Source: Bacteroidota bacterium (GTDB taxonomy: Bacteria > Bacteroidota > Bacteroidia > Bacteroidales > B18-G4). Taken from it: a DNA stretch of 5,824 nucleotides. The notes under the pieces are model-generated. The model was not told the DNA's origin and made no database searches. It saw nothing but the letters and a program-made list of their open reading frames with translations. Numbering within the stretch: position 1 is the stretch's first letter; every line of letters begins with the position of its first letter. Made by a program: the position numbers and the translations under genes. Where the stretch lies: positions 1 to 5,824 of the forward strand of contig QMPN01000194.1 of assembly GCA_003648575.1 (NCBI GenBank). The letters are read 5' to 3'. Positions 1-5,824 of this stretch are shown here, piece by piece.

Positions 1-2307
1 CTTGGAAATATTTTATGGTCAAAGACCTTTGGTACCAGCGATCGGGATGTGGGCTATACTATGAAAAAAGATCACGGAGGTGGATATATCCTCATCGGCT
101 GGGTCCGCACAGCGCTGCCATCTGATGATGATTGGTATATATTAAAAATTGATGATAACGGAAATATTTTGCAAGAAAAATTCATCGGAGGAGTTCCTGA
201 CGATGAGATCATGAACTTTGAACTGACAAGTGATGGCGGTTATATCTTTTCCGGAAGCAGCAGGTCATTTAGTCTTGATGGTGTAGATATATGGATCGTA
301 AAAACAGATGTTAACCTGAATGTGCAATGGAATAGAACTTATACTACCGGCATAAGTGAACATAGCAGGTGTATCCTGGAAACATCCGACAATCATTTCA
401 TCTACCTTGGAAATAGGTTCACTTCCGGTCTGTCGGACCGAAATATACTCTTGATGTACCTGAGCAGCATTGGGGATACGGTATGGGTTAAGGAATTTGG
501 AGGTATTCCATTGGATGATGGCAGGTCAATGGTTATAGCGAGTGACGGAAACTTTCTTGTGCTGGGCTATACTGACAGCTATGGGGTTGGAGGCACGGAT
601 ATACTGCTATTCAAGATAACTCCTGCCGGGAATGTTTTGTGGGCTAGAACTTATGGCGGGACAGGGGATGAAGAAGCTTTTCACCTTGTCAGCAGCCCTG
701 CCGGGAATCACATGATCGCAGGGACAACAACAAGCTTTGGCAATGGCGGGAATGACCTTATTCTTCTCAATGTTGATGATGAAGGCAAACTTATCCGTGC
801 AAATACAGTCGGGGGTATCCTGGATGAAGGACAAGCATATTTATCGGTTGCCAATGACTCAGGTTATGTGGTAAGCAGTGGTACATCGAGCTATGGAAAT
901 GGAGGCCAGGATGTTCTTATTGTCAAAACCGACCGGGAAGGAAATTCATGCTGCAGCCGGGAAATTATTGGGCTGGTCGAACAAAATATCAATCTAGCAT
1001 ACTCCGGGATCAGTGTAGATATCAGCAGTGGTATGAACTATCCCGTCCATACTATCATTACTGATAATGTAAATCCACCGTCAGATCTCCTGTGTTATAG
1101 TGGTATTAAGATCATTGGTGAAGATACTGTGTGCTCTGGTAGTGGCCCTTTCAGATATAGCTTATCTCCGCAGTTAGATTTCAGTTTTCAGTGGATTATC
1201 CCTCCCGGAGCTACTATTACAAGCACCCTCGGTGATACAGTGATTTTTGTGCAGTTTGGGACTCAAGCGGGCTATATTTATGTTATTCATACAAATGGTT
1301 GTGATCCTGATCCATTTGATTCCCTGTATGTTAATGTAATCTCAAATGCTTTGGTAAACGCTGGGTCTGATGAATCAATATGCCAGGGCTCTTTCTGGGA
1401 TTTTAATAATTCAAGTACTATTCCGGTAGCTTCATCCTATGATTCACTGAAATGGATGGGGGGACTGGGAGTTTTCATTGATCCTGACATGCTTCGGCCT
1501 ATATACTATCCGGAGGCCGGTGAATTGGGCGGTGTTACATTATCTCTTATTGCCTATGGGAGCTCTGGCTGTGGCGATGATACCAATTCCATGATATTAA
1601 CAATTTATAGTAAACCACTTGTTGAGCTTGGAAATGATACAATTATTTGTGAGGGAGACATGATCATCCTGTATCCGGGTGCTGAGTATTCATCTTATTT
1701 ATGGCAGGATGGATCAACCCAGCAGGCATTAAGTGTTTATAATCCTGGCTTTTATTGGGTAGAAGTTATTGATAGTATCGGATGCGTAAACTCCGACACA
1801 ATTTTTATCTCCATACAGGAGGTCCCGGACTTGCAATTAATGAATGATACGACAATCTGTGGTGAATTTTTAATCACTCTTGAAGCTGGAGAGGGGTTTG
1901 ATCATTATACATGGCAGGATGGTACTCATGCTGCAGAGTATATTGCAACTCTACCCGGTATTTACTGGGTTACTGCTGACAAGGCCGGATGCGAAAAAAG
2001 TGATACGGTATTAATAACTGAGGAGTGTCCCTCAAGTATTTGGTTTCCGAATTGTTTTACACCAAATTGGGATGGCAGAAATGACAGGTTCCTGCCGGTG
2101 TATGAAAACATAATTCAATATAAGATCTATGTTTTTAACCGATGGGGACAGCAAATTTATGAATCCAATATAATTGATGAGGGCTGGGATGGGAGGTTCA
2201 AAGGAAAAGATTGTCCGGATGGCGTGTATTTTTTTCTTGCCATATTCACTGATAACTATCACAGCATCGCAAAAGAAATAACCGGTTCCATTACATTACT
2301 CCGATAA
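1..2307 (+). CDS. Secreted multidomain protein with propeller-type repeats and a T9SS type B (gliding motility-associated) C-terminal domain; 5' partial
   Basis: The frame is open from the first base to TAA at 2305-2307 (768 codons seen), so the true start and signal peptide lie left of the window. The GTG at 49 falls inside the first repeat and is not a start. In order (codons from base 1): six 52-residue repeats at 5-316, each with W-x-[KR]-[TE]-[YF]-x-G, a GG-Y/F-hydrophobic-G strand and a D-[IV]-x-[LI]-[IVL]-K-[TI] strand; a PKD-like module (about 369-446); an Ig-like module (about 452-537) with the usual NAGSD-x-x-IC-x-G opening; two related Ig-like modules (about 540-678) sharing ND-T-x-IC, WQDG and YWV; and a CHU_C/TIGR04131-type domain (about 680-768) with FTPNWDGRNDRF, NRWGQ-x-[IV]-Y, GWDG and CPDGVYFF. 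In this family the C-terminal domain directs export through the type IX system to the surface or medium. The role of the repeats is not deducible; a beta-propeller involved in adhesion or carbohydrate contact is an inference. No catalytic domain is visible. Confidence 0.93.
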   Translation, partial: LGNILWSKTFGTSDRDVGYTMKKDHGGGYILIGWVRTALPSDDDWYILKIDDNGNILQEKFIGGVPDDEIMNFELTSDGGYIFSGSSRSFSLDGVDIWIVKTDVNLNVQWNRTYTTGISEHSRCILETSDNHFIYLGNRFTSGLSDRNILLMYLSSIGDTVWVKEFGGIPLDDGRSMVIASDGNFLVLGYTDSYGVGGTDILLFKITPAGNVLWARTYGGTGDEEAFHLVSSPAGNHMIAGTTTSFGNGGNDLILLNVDDEGKLIRANTVGGILDEGQAYLSVANDSGYVVSSGTSSYGNGGQDVLIVKTDREGNSCCSREIIGLVEQNINLAYSGISVDISSGMNYPVHTIITDNVNPPSDLLCYSGIKIIGEDTVCSGSGPFRYSLSPQLDFSFQWIIPPGATITSTLGDTVIFVQFGTQAGYIYVIHTNGCDPDPFDSLYVNVISNALVNAGSDESICQGSFWDFNNSSTIPVASSYDSLKWMGGLGVFIDPDMLRPIYYPEAGELGGVTLSLIAYGSSGCGDDTNSMILTIYSKPLVELGNDTIICEGDMIILYPGAEYSSYLWQDGSTQQALSVYNPGFYWVEVIDSIGCVNSDTIFISIQEVPDLQLMNDTTICGEFLITLEAGEGFDHYTWQDGTHAAEYIATLPGIYWVTADKAGCEKSDTVLITEECPSSIWFPNCFTPNWDGRNDRFLPVYENIIQYKIYVFNRWGQQIYESNIIDEGWDGRFKGKDCPDGVYFFLAIFTDNYHSIAKEITGSITLLR
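13..948 (+). repeat. Six tandem 52-codon (156 bp) protein repeats
   Basis: Units begin at 13, 169, 325, 481, 637 and 793, aligned on the L/V-W column. All five spacings are exactly 52 codons, with no insertion or deletion. Units 4-6 are the most alike and share S-[YF]-G-x-GG-x-D near their middle; units 1-3 are more diverged there. The DNA itself is diverged, so this is an old protein-level repeat and not a recent DNA duplication. The pattern resembles blades of a beta-propeller. More units probably precede the window. Confidence 0.85.
1618..2034 (+). repeat. Pair of tandem Ig-like modules with a 70-codon period
   Basis: Two adjacent modules align with a 70-codon offset at the ND-T-x-IC opening, the WQDG core and the G-[FI]-YWV strand, and a 69-codon offset at the final GC-x-x-SDT. 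Each carries a Cys near its start and another near its end, which could form one disulfide per module after export. Such modules commonly act as a stalk just before a T9SS C-terminal domain. Confidence 0.75.
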
Positions 2308-2309
2308 CC

Positions 2310-3269
2310 TTAATTACTCTTCACTTTCTTACTCCACTTTCGCACATTATAAATACTTGCATTAAGCTCAAAGCCTATCAGAAGCGCAATGGCATTGATG
2401 TTTATATACAGCATAAGGATGATGATGGTGCCGATAGAGCCATAAAGCTTATTGTAATGGGCAAAGTTGTTGATGTAAATGTTGAAGAGGGCGATAAACA
2501 CCAGGGCCAGGATCGTGGCCATGGTTGAGCCGGGGGAGATAAACCTGAACACTCGTTTCCCCGCCGGGGCCAGGTAATAGATAAAGGAGAAGCTCAGGAA
2601 GATGAGCAGGCTGAGAATGATCCACTTCATGATCTGTATGAGGACGATGGCAAAGCCGCTTGTGATGATGCTGTGCTCTGAAACATAGTTCAGGAATATC
2701 GGCGTAAGGATAAGCAAAGCAGCAGTAATGATGATGATGGTCACCAGTATGAGCTGCAATCCCAGGGAAACCAGATGCATCTTGAGCCAGGAACGGGTTT
2801 CCATCTCATGGGCAGAGCGGGTAAATGCTTTCATGATGCCGATCATTCCATTGTTCGAGAAGTAAAAGGCCATTAAGAAACCTAATGACAGCAATCCTCC
2901 GTTGTGCTTGCTTATTATCTCGGTGATGGTGCTTTCCAGAAAGCGGAATACTTGTTCCGGGAACATGTTCGACAGGGTATTGAGCAGCGATTCCTGCAAA
3001 CCAGCGACCGGGATGTAAGGGATAAGGGTGAATAAAAACAATATGCCCGGGAAAATGGCCAGTGTGAAGGTGAACGAAAGGGAGTTTGCCCTTGAAAGCA
3101 ATGAACTTTTCCTGATCCCCCGGAAAAAGAACTGTACAACATCATAAATAGGCATCTTCTCAAAACCCGGCAAGGTCAGTTTGCGCATGTAAAAAATGAA
3201 TAACCTGAAAATCCTGGTATTCTTTAACCAGGTGATGGGTTTTCTGCTATGCTTTTTTTGCTGCACCAA
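2310..3269 (-). CDS. yihY: YihY/virulence factor BrkB family inner membrane protein
   Basis: This 319-residue integral membrane protein has a basic N-terminus (1-30) and then LTLPGFEKMPIYDV and FFFRGI. About six hydrophobic segments follow (near 64-86, 125-148, 167-192, 204-231, 247-267 and 277-301). The ending carries the family signature YGSIGT, an aliphatic run, then GFELNA (276-304), and a basic tail. Length and topology match the YihY/BrkB family. Its biochemical function is not settled, and older names as RNase BN or serum-resistance factor should not be relied on. The start is uncertain: the first codon is TTG at 3269-3267, followed at once by GTG. The first in-frame ATG is codon 28 (3188-3186), which would remove the conserved-looking basic N-terminus and leave an 83-base gap after nadC. 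I keep TTG/GTG, two bases after the nadC stop, consistent with translational coupling. It is the last gene of the minus-strand operon, and its stop lies two bases from the stop of the convergent secreted-protein gene. Confidence 0.92.
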   Translation of the reverse strand: MVQQKKHSRKPITWLKNTRIFRLFIFYMRKLTLPGFEKMPIYDVVQFFFRGIRKSSLLSRANSLSFTFTLAIFPGILFLFTLIPYIPVAGLQESLLNTLSNMFPEQVFRFLESTITEIISKHNGGLLSLGFLMAFYFSNNGMIGIMKAFTRSAHEMETRSWLKMHLVSLGLQLILVTIIIITAALLILTPIFLNYVSEHSIITSGFAIVLIQIMKWIILSLLIFLSFSFIYYLAPAGKRVFRFISPGSTMATILALVFIALFNIYINNFAHYNKLYGSIGTIIILMLYININAIALLIGFELNASIYNVRKWSKKVKSN

Positions 3270-3271
3270 TA

Positions 3272-4105
3272 TCAGATTGCTTTTAAGCTTAGGTCGAGGC
3301 TTCTTACCTGGTGTGTCAATGCGCCGACAGAGATGAAATCCACTCCTGTTTCAGCAACCTCCCTGAGCGTTTCTTCGGTGATTCCGCCCGAAGCTTCAGT
3401 TTCATATTTTCCGTCCACGATCCCGACAGCGTCCTTCATGTTGGCAATGCTGAAATTATCGAACATGATCCTGTCAATACCACGGGTTTCCATTACTTCC
3501 CTGAGCTCTTTCAGGTTCCTTACCTCTATCTCGATCTTCAGGTTCTTTTTGTTTTCTTCCAGGTATTCCTTGGTAGCCTTGATGGCTTTGCCAATACCTC
3601 CTGCAAAGTCAACATGGTTGTCTTTGATCATGATCATGTCATACAGTCCCATGCGATGGTTTACCCCACCTCCGATGCGGACAGCCTCTTTCTCAAAGTA
3701 CCTGAAGTTTGGTGTGGTCTTGCGCGTATCAAGCAGTTTGGTGTGCAGGCCATCAAGCATTGATGTCAGGTAACGGGTGTAAGTGGCAATGCCGCTCATG
3801 CGTTGCATAAAGTTCAGGGCCAGTCGCTCCGCGGATAATAGAGAAACAGACTTTCCGGAAACCTTAAAAACAATATCTCCCGGCCTGATCTCTGCTCCGT
3901 CCTGAATGAATGACTCAAACTTTGTATCCTCATCAACAGCCTTGAATACCTTTTTAGCAACGGCTGCACCGGCCAGAATTCCTTCCTGCTTGACCATCAA
4001 TTGTGCAGCACCGGTCTTGCTCCCGGCTATTGTCGAGAGCGATGTATGATCGCCATCACCAAGGTCTTCTTCCAGGGCCAGCTTTATAAATTCATCAATA
4101 TTCAT
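3272..4105 (-). CDS. nadC: Nicotinate-nucleotide pyrophosphorylase (carboxylating), quinolinate phosphoribosyltransferase
   Basis: NadC converts quinolinate and PRPP to nicotinate mononucleotide, CO2 and pyrophosphate, the step at which de novo synthesis enters the common NAD pathway; it is cytosolic. The 277 residues match the full family length. Visible motifs are EEDLGDGDHTS (12-22), ALNFMQRMSGIAT (96-108), DTRKTTPNFR (126-135, substrate-binding Arg/Lys), EAVRIGGGVNHRMGLYD (140-156) followed by IKDNH, EIEVRN (192-197), IMFDNF (213-218), EASGGI (237-242) and ISVGALTH (258-265). The N-terminal part is the alpha/beta sandwich and the rest the barrel. No key residue appears to be missing. The ATG at 4105-4103 sits at the expected family N-terminus, 18 A/T-rich bases after the DUF4783 stop, with no Shine-Dalgarno sequence, as usual in this phylum. 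nadA and nadB are not in the window. Confidence 0.98.
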   Translation of the reverse strand: MNIDEFIKLALEEDLGDGDHTSLSTIAGSKTGAAQLMVKQEGILAGAAVAKKVFKAVDEDTKFESFIQDGAEIRPGDIVFKVSGKSVSLLSAERLALNFMQRMSGIATYTRYLTSMLDGLHTKLLDTRKTTPNFRYFEKEAVRIGGGVNHRMGLYDMIMIKDNHVDFAGGIGKAIKATKEYLEENKKNLKIEIEVRNLKELREVMETRGIDRIMFDNFSIANMKDAVGIVDGKYETEASGGITEETLREVAETGVDFISVGALTHQVRSLDLSLKAI

Positions 4106-4123
4106 CTTGAAAAATATTTCCGG

Positions 4124-4522
4124 CTAGTCTTTTTCGAACTGCAGTTGAACGATAAGATACTTTCCTTCTGTTTCCTTCAGGAGGAGATAGGTTTTAAAAG
4201 ATGTATTCCCTGAAGTATATGTTCCGATAATATATTTTGTGGCTTCACGGGATGACCCGATATGGTTTAAAGTATAGGACTTCACAGGATTATCTTTGAA
4301 GAAGCTTTTCATCATCTGTGTGGCGTGGGATTTGCTCATGGTCTGGTCCGTGTCAGGCAGGCTGACATCCAGGGTAGAATTAAAGTGCTCACTGAGTTTG
4401 ACAGCATCACCGGTTTTTAGTGCCTTGTTGACCAGATCTGTTGCTTCCTGAGCTGAAACAGATAAAGAAAAACCAAAGATGATCCCTGCCTGAATGAATA
4501 ATATGTATAATAATGACCTCAT
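4124..4522 (-). CDS. DUF4783 domain-containing exported protein
   Basis: From ATG at 4522-4520 the product is 132 residues. It begins with a signal peptide: MRS, a hydrophobic stretch to about residue 20, and a likely signal peptidase I site after V-S-A (22-24) before QEATD. The mature part of about 108 residues has the features I associate with DUF4783, a small NTF2-like family of Bacteroidota: HFNSTLDVSLPD (about 46-57), FFKDNP, the H-x-GSS / Y-I-I-G-T-Y strands, and the closing GKYLIVQLQFE. The cavity-forming fold suggests small-ligand or protein binding, but no function is established. A longer reading from TTG at 4576-4574 would add 18 residues before the signal peptide. I reject it because that codon lies inside the predicted -7 promoter element. 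It is the first gene of the operon with nadC and YihY. The family name is from memory; the exported, signal-bearing nature is directly visible. Confidence 0.85.
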   Translation of the reverse strand: MRSLLYILFIQAGIIFGFSLSVSAQEATDLVNKALKTGDAVKLSEHFNSTLDVSLPDTDQTMSKSHATQMMKSFFKDNPVKSYTLNHIGSSREATKYIIGTYTSGNTSFKTYLLLKETEGKYLIVQLQFEKD

Positions 4523-4573
4523 AATAAAGGATTTGATAAATACTGAGATACAAAGAATGCGCCAAACCTTCTT

Positions 4574-4581
4574 CAAAGTTA
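4574..4581 (-). promoter_or_regulatory. Predicted -7 element (TAACTTTG) of the DUF4783-nadC-YihY operon
   Basis: Read on the minus strand this is an exact match to the Bacteroidota -7 consensus TAnnTTTG. No good -33 TTTG is seen at the usual spacing, so the call rests on the -7 box and its position. Transcription would begin near 4565-4569, giving a leader of about 45 bases before the ATG at 4522. Confidence 0.55.
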
Positions 4582-4598
4582 AGTATTATTTTTTTTCA

Positions 4599-4606
4599 TA
4601 GCTTTG
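4599..4606 (+). promoter_or_regulatory. Predicted -7 element (TAGCTTTG) of the SDR gene
   Basis: This is an exact match to TAnnTTTG, ending 18 bases before the ATG at 4625. The best upstream candidate for a -33 box is the weak TTAAG at 4579-4583, with short spacing. A run of eight T (4589-4596) fills the spacer. The leader would be roughly 10-14 bases. A 6-bp inverted repeat (AGCTTT at 4600-4605, AAAGCT at 4611-4616) overlaps the box and could be an operator or chance. Confidence 0.55.
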
Positions 4607-4624
4607 TTTTAAAGCTTAAAGCTC

Positions 4625-5317
4625 ATGAATATCATTATTACCGGCGCAAGCCGCGGAATCGGAAGACAGCTGGCATTGAACCTTGCCGGCAGGGAAGGGA
4701 ACAAAGTCATTGCGATCTCAAGAAATGAAAAAAAGCTGAATTCCCTCCGCAATGAGGTTGCTGATGCCTCGAAGCTAATTCCTGTGCCATTTGACCTGCA
4801 GGAAGGGAATTATGATGATCTGGCGATAGATATTCGCCGGCATTTTTCTGAAATACATGTTCTGGTCAACAATGCCGGGGTTTTGATCAATAAGAAGATT
4901 GCACATCTCACTGCAGATGATTTTGATCTGATGATGAATATTAATGTGAAAGCTGCCTTCCTGCTAAGCCAGGCACTGATACCTCTTTTTGAGCCGGAAT
5001 CACATATCGTTAACATCAGCAGCATGGGAGGTTTCCAGGGAAGTGCTAAATTTCCGGGCCTTTCGCTATACAGTGCCTCAAAGGGTGCACTGGCTATTCT
5101 TAGCGAGTGCCTGGCTGAAGAGCTGAGGGATTATGGCATCTCCGTAAACTGTCTCGCACTCGGGGCTGCACAAACAGAAATGCTCACCGAAGCCTTCCCC
5201 GGCTATAAAGCACCGTTGTCAGCGAAGGAAATGGCATCTTTTATCGCCGACTTTGCCATGACCGGGCAGCGGTATTTTAACGGAAAAATATTGCCACTCA
5301 GCCTCAGTACTCCTTAA
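4625..5317 (+). CDS. Short-chain dehydrogenase/reductase (SDR) family oxidoreductase
   Basis: This 230-residue cytosolic protein has a classical SDR Rossmann fold. It shows the cofactor loop TGASRGIG (6-13), FDL after the third strand (56-58), NNAG (82-85), the structural Asn in NINVKA (107), the catalytic Ser in NISS (132/133), and Y-SAS-K (Tyr149, Lys153), so the Asn-Ser-Tyr-Lys set is complete. Arg10 and the SRN after the second strand (32-34) suggest NADP(H) over NAD(H), which is an inference. Oddities are the usual P-G after the sixth strand replaced by LALGAAQTEM (177-186), a Ser-to-Tyr spacing about three residues longer than in FabG, and a C-terminus ending GKILPLSLSTP instead of the common vDGG strand. 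The substrate cannot be predicted, and FabG-type fatty acid synthesis is unlikely. The ATG at 4625 starts directly at the first beta strand, the normal family position. The gene is divergent from the nadC operon and appears monocistronic, since the next gene has its own promoter. Confidence 0.93.
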   Translation: MNIIITGASRGIGRQLALNLAGREGNKVIAISRNEKKLNSLRNEVADASKLIPVPFDLQEGNYDDLAIDIRRHFSEIHVLVNNAGVLINKKIAHLTADDFDLMMNINVKAAFLLSQALIPLFEPESHIVNISSMGGFQGSAKFPGLSLYSASKGALAILSECLAEELRDYGISVNCLALGAAQTEMLTEAFPGYKAPLSAKEMASFIADFAMTGQRYFNGKILPLSLSTP

Positions 5318-5333
5318 ACAATTCGACTTCTGG

Positions 5334-5362
5334 CTTGTTAATGTATTTAAATGATATATTTG
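5334..5362 (+). promoter_or_regulatory. Predicted promoter of the rseC-like gene (CTTG-N17-TATATTTG)
   Basis: TATATTTG at 5355-5362 matches the Bacteroidota -7 consensus exactly. CTTG at 5334-5337 fits the -33 TTTG at three of four bases, with a 17-base spacer. It lies in the 55-base gap after the SDR stop. Only 10 bases separate the -7 box from the ATG at 5373, so the 5' leader should be just a few bases. Confidence 0.65.
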
Positions 5363-5372
5363 CGCGATTATT

Positions 5373-5789
5373 ATGAGCGCCAAAGAGAGTATTACACATC
5401 CGGGAATTGTTGATCATGTGACTGAGGACAGCATATTTGTGATGGTCCTCGCGAAGTCAGCATGTTCATCCTGCCATGCCAAGGGCATGTGCAACATAGC
5501 TGAAATGGAAGAAAAGCTTGTGGAGGTGAAGAAAGATCAGAACATGGACTTTTCCAAAGGTGACGGGGTAACTGTCAGCATGAATAGATCGCTGGGGGGC
5601 AAAGCAGTTTTGCTGGGGTATATTGTGCCTTTCTTCCTTTTGATCGCTGTGCTGGTCGGAGTATTATTCCTCACCGGGAATGAAGGTGCGGCAGGGCTTT
5701 CTGCCATCCTGATACTGATTCCCTATTACTGGCTGCTCTATAAATACAGAGACAAACTGAAGCAAACATTCAGCTTCAGCATTGAATAA
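5373..5789 (+). CDS. rseC: SoxR-reducing system RseC / MucC family protein, probable first gene of the rnf operon
   Basis: This 138-residue membrane protein has a soluble N-terminal part starting HPGIVDHV, the cysteine cluster C-SS-C-HAKGM-C (Cys31, 34, 40), and EEKLVEV followed by GDGV-x-V. Two transmembrane helices follow (about 78-100 and 104-123) with a short basic loop after the second. This is the standard RseC/MucC layout and length. In E. coli RseC works with the Rsx (Rnf-like) complex that keeps SoxR reduced. In Bacteroidota homologues usually precede rnfB, where the complex couples ferredoxin:NAD+ electron transfer to ion movement. A redox or metal-cluster role for the three cysteines is an inference. 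The ATG at 5373 is the only sensible start. No rnf gene is visible in the 35 bases left, and no terminator follows the stop, consistent with transcription continuing rightward. Confidence 0.92.
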   Translation: MSAKESITHPGIVDHVTEDSIFVMVLAKSACSSCHAKGMCNIAEMEEKLVEVKKDQNMDFSKGDGVTVSMNRSLGGKAVLLGYIVPFFLLIAVLVGVLFLTGNEGAAGLSAILILIPYYWLLYKYRDKLKQTFSFSIE

Positions 5790-5824
5790 ACAGAGATTAG
5801 ATATTCAGGCATTCGAAGGCATCC

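Noticed and set aside
49..51. GTG as the start of the secreted-protein gene
   Set aside because: The reading frame is open to base 1, and the preceding 16 codons contain the W-x-K-T-F opening of the first repeat, so the gene begins outside the window.
607..834. Minus-strand frames within the secreted-protein gene (607-834 and 2032-2262)
   Set aside because: Both lie opposite well-conserved repeat or C-terminal domain sequence and have no domain or promoter.
2915..3163. Minus-strand frame of about 82 codons inside the YihY gene
   Set aside because: It is out of frame with a clear membrane protein, rich in Arg, Ser and Cys, and has no coding features of its own.
3249..3773. Long plus-strand open frames across nadC (3249-3773 and 3311-3763)
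   Set aside because: They are antisense to nadC, whose motifs are unmistakable over the whole length. Their translations show no recognisable domain and are rich in residues typical of a shadow frame.
4001..4213. Plus-strand frame of 70 codons across the nadC/DUF4783 junction
   Set aside because: It is antisense to two supported genes and shows no domain or promoter.
4523..4576. TTG at 4576 as the start of the DUF4783 gene
   Set aside because: It would place 18 extra residues ahead of a good signal peptide and overlaps the predicted promoter; the ATG at 4522 fits better.
4600..4616. Inverted repeat AGCTTT-N5-AAAGCT as a terminator
   Set aside because: The stem is short and A/T-rich with no following T run, and it sits in a promoter region upstream of both genes.
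4810..5025. Minus-strand frame inside the SDR gene
   Set aside because: It is antisense to the NNAG and NINVKA region of a clear SDR and is a shadow frame.
5790..5824. Start of a further gene after rseC
   Set aside because: There is no ATG, no promoter box and no hairpin in these 35 bases; nothing can be annotated.

Overview
The window looks like an ordinary chromosomal stretch from a member of the Bacteroidota, probably the class Bacteroidia; I cannot name a genus. Three things support this. The first gene ends in a gliding-motility / type IX secretion (T9SS) type B sorting domain, which is restricted to this phylum. The DUF4783 + nadC + YihY group is typical of it. The intergenic regions carry the Bacteroidota -7 promoter motif TAnnTTTG and no Shine-Dalgarno sequences. 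All identifications come from reading the translations, without any database search.

Layout: (1) Bases 1-2307, + strand: the 3' part of a large secreted modular protein, cut by the left window edge. It has six exactly 52-residue propeller-type repeats, then a PKD/Ig-like string, then a T9SS C-terminal domain. (2) Bases 2310-4522, - strand: a compact operon transcribed as DUF4783 exported protein, then nadC (quinolinate phosphoribosyltransferase), then a YihY/BrkB-family inner membrane protein. It runs head-on into gene 1 with only two bases between the stop codons. (3) Bases 4523-4624: a short divergent promoter region with one TAnnTTTG element on each strand. (4) Bases 4625-5317, + strand: a short-chain dehydrogenase/reductase. 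(5) Bases 5373-5789, + strand: an RseC-like membrane protein with its own well-formed promoter. In this phylum it is normally the first gene of the rnf electron-transport operon, which should lie just beyond the right edge. The last 35 bases hold no recognisable feature.

Functionally the genes are mostly independent: a surface or secreted protein, de novo NAD synthesis with two envelope proteins of unknown role, a cytosolic oxidoreductase, and a redox/Rnf accessory protein. I found no mobile element, CRISPR array, RNA gene, defence system or other clearly undescribed system. The points most worth checking are the exact repeat periodicity in gene 1, the divergent promoter pair that resolves a start codon, the nearly leaderless rseC promoter, and the non-ATG start of the YihY gene.
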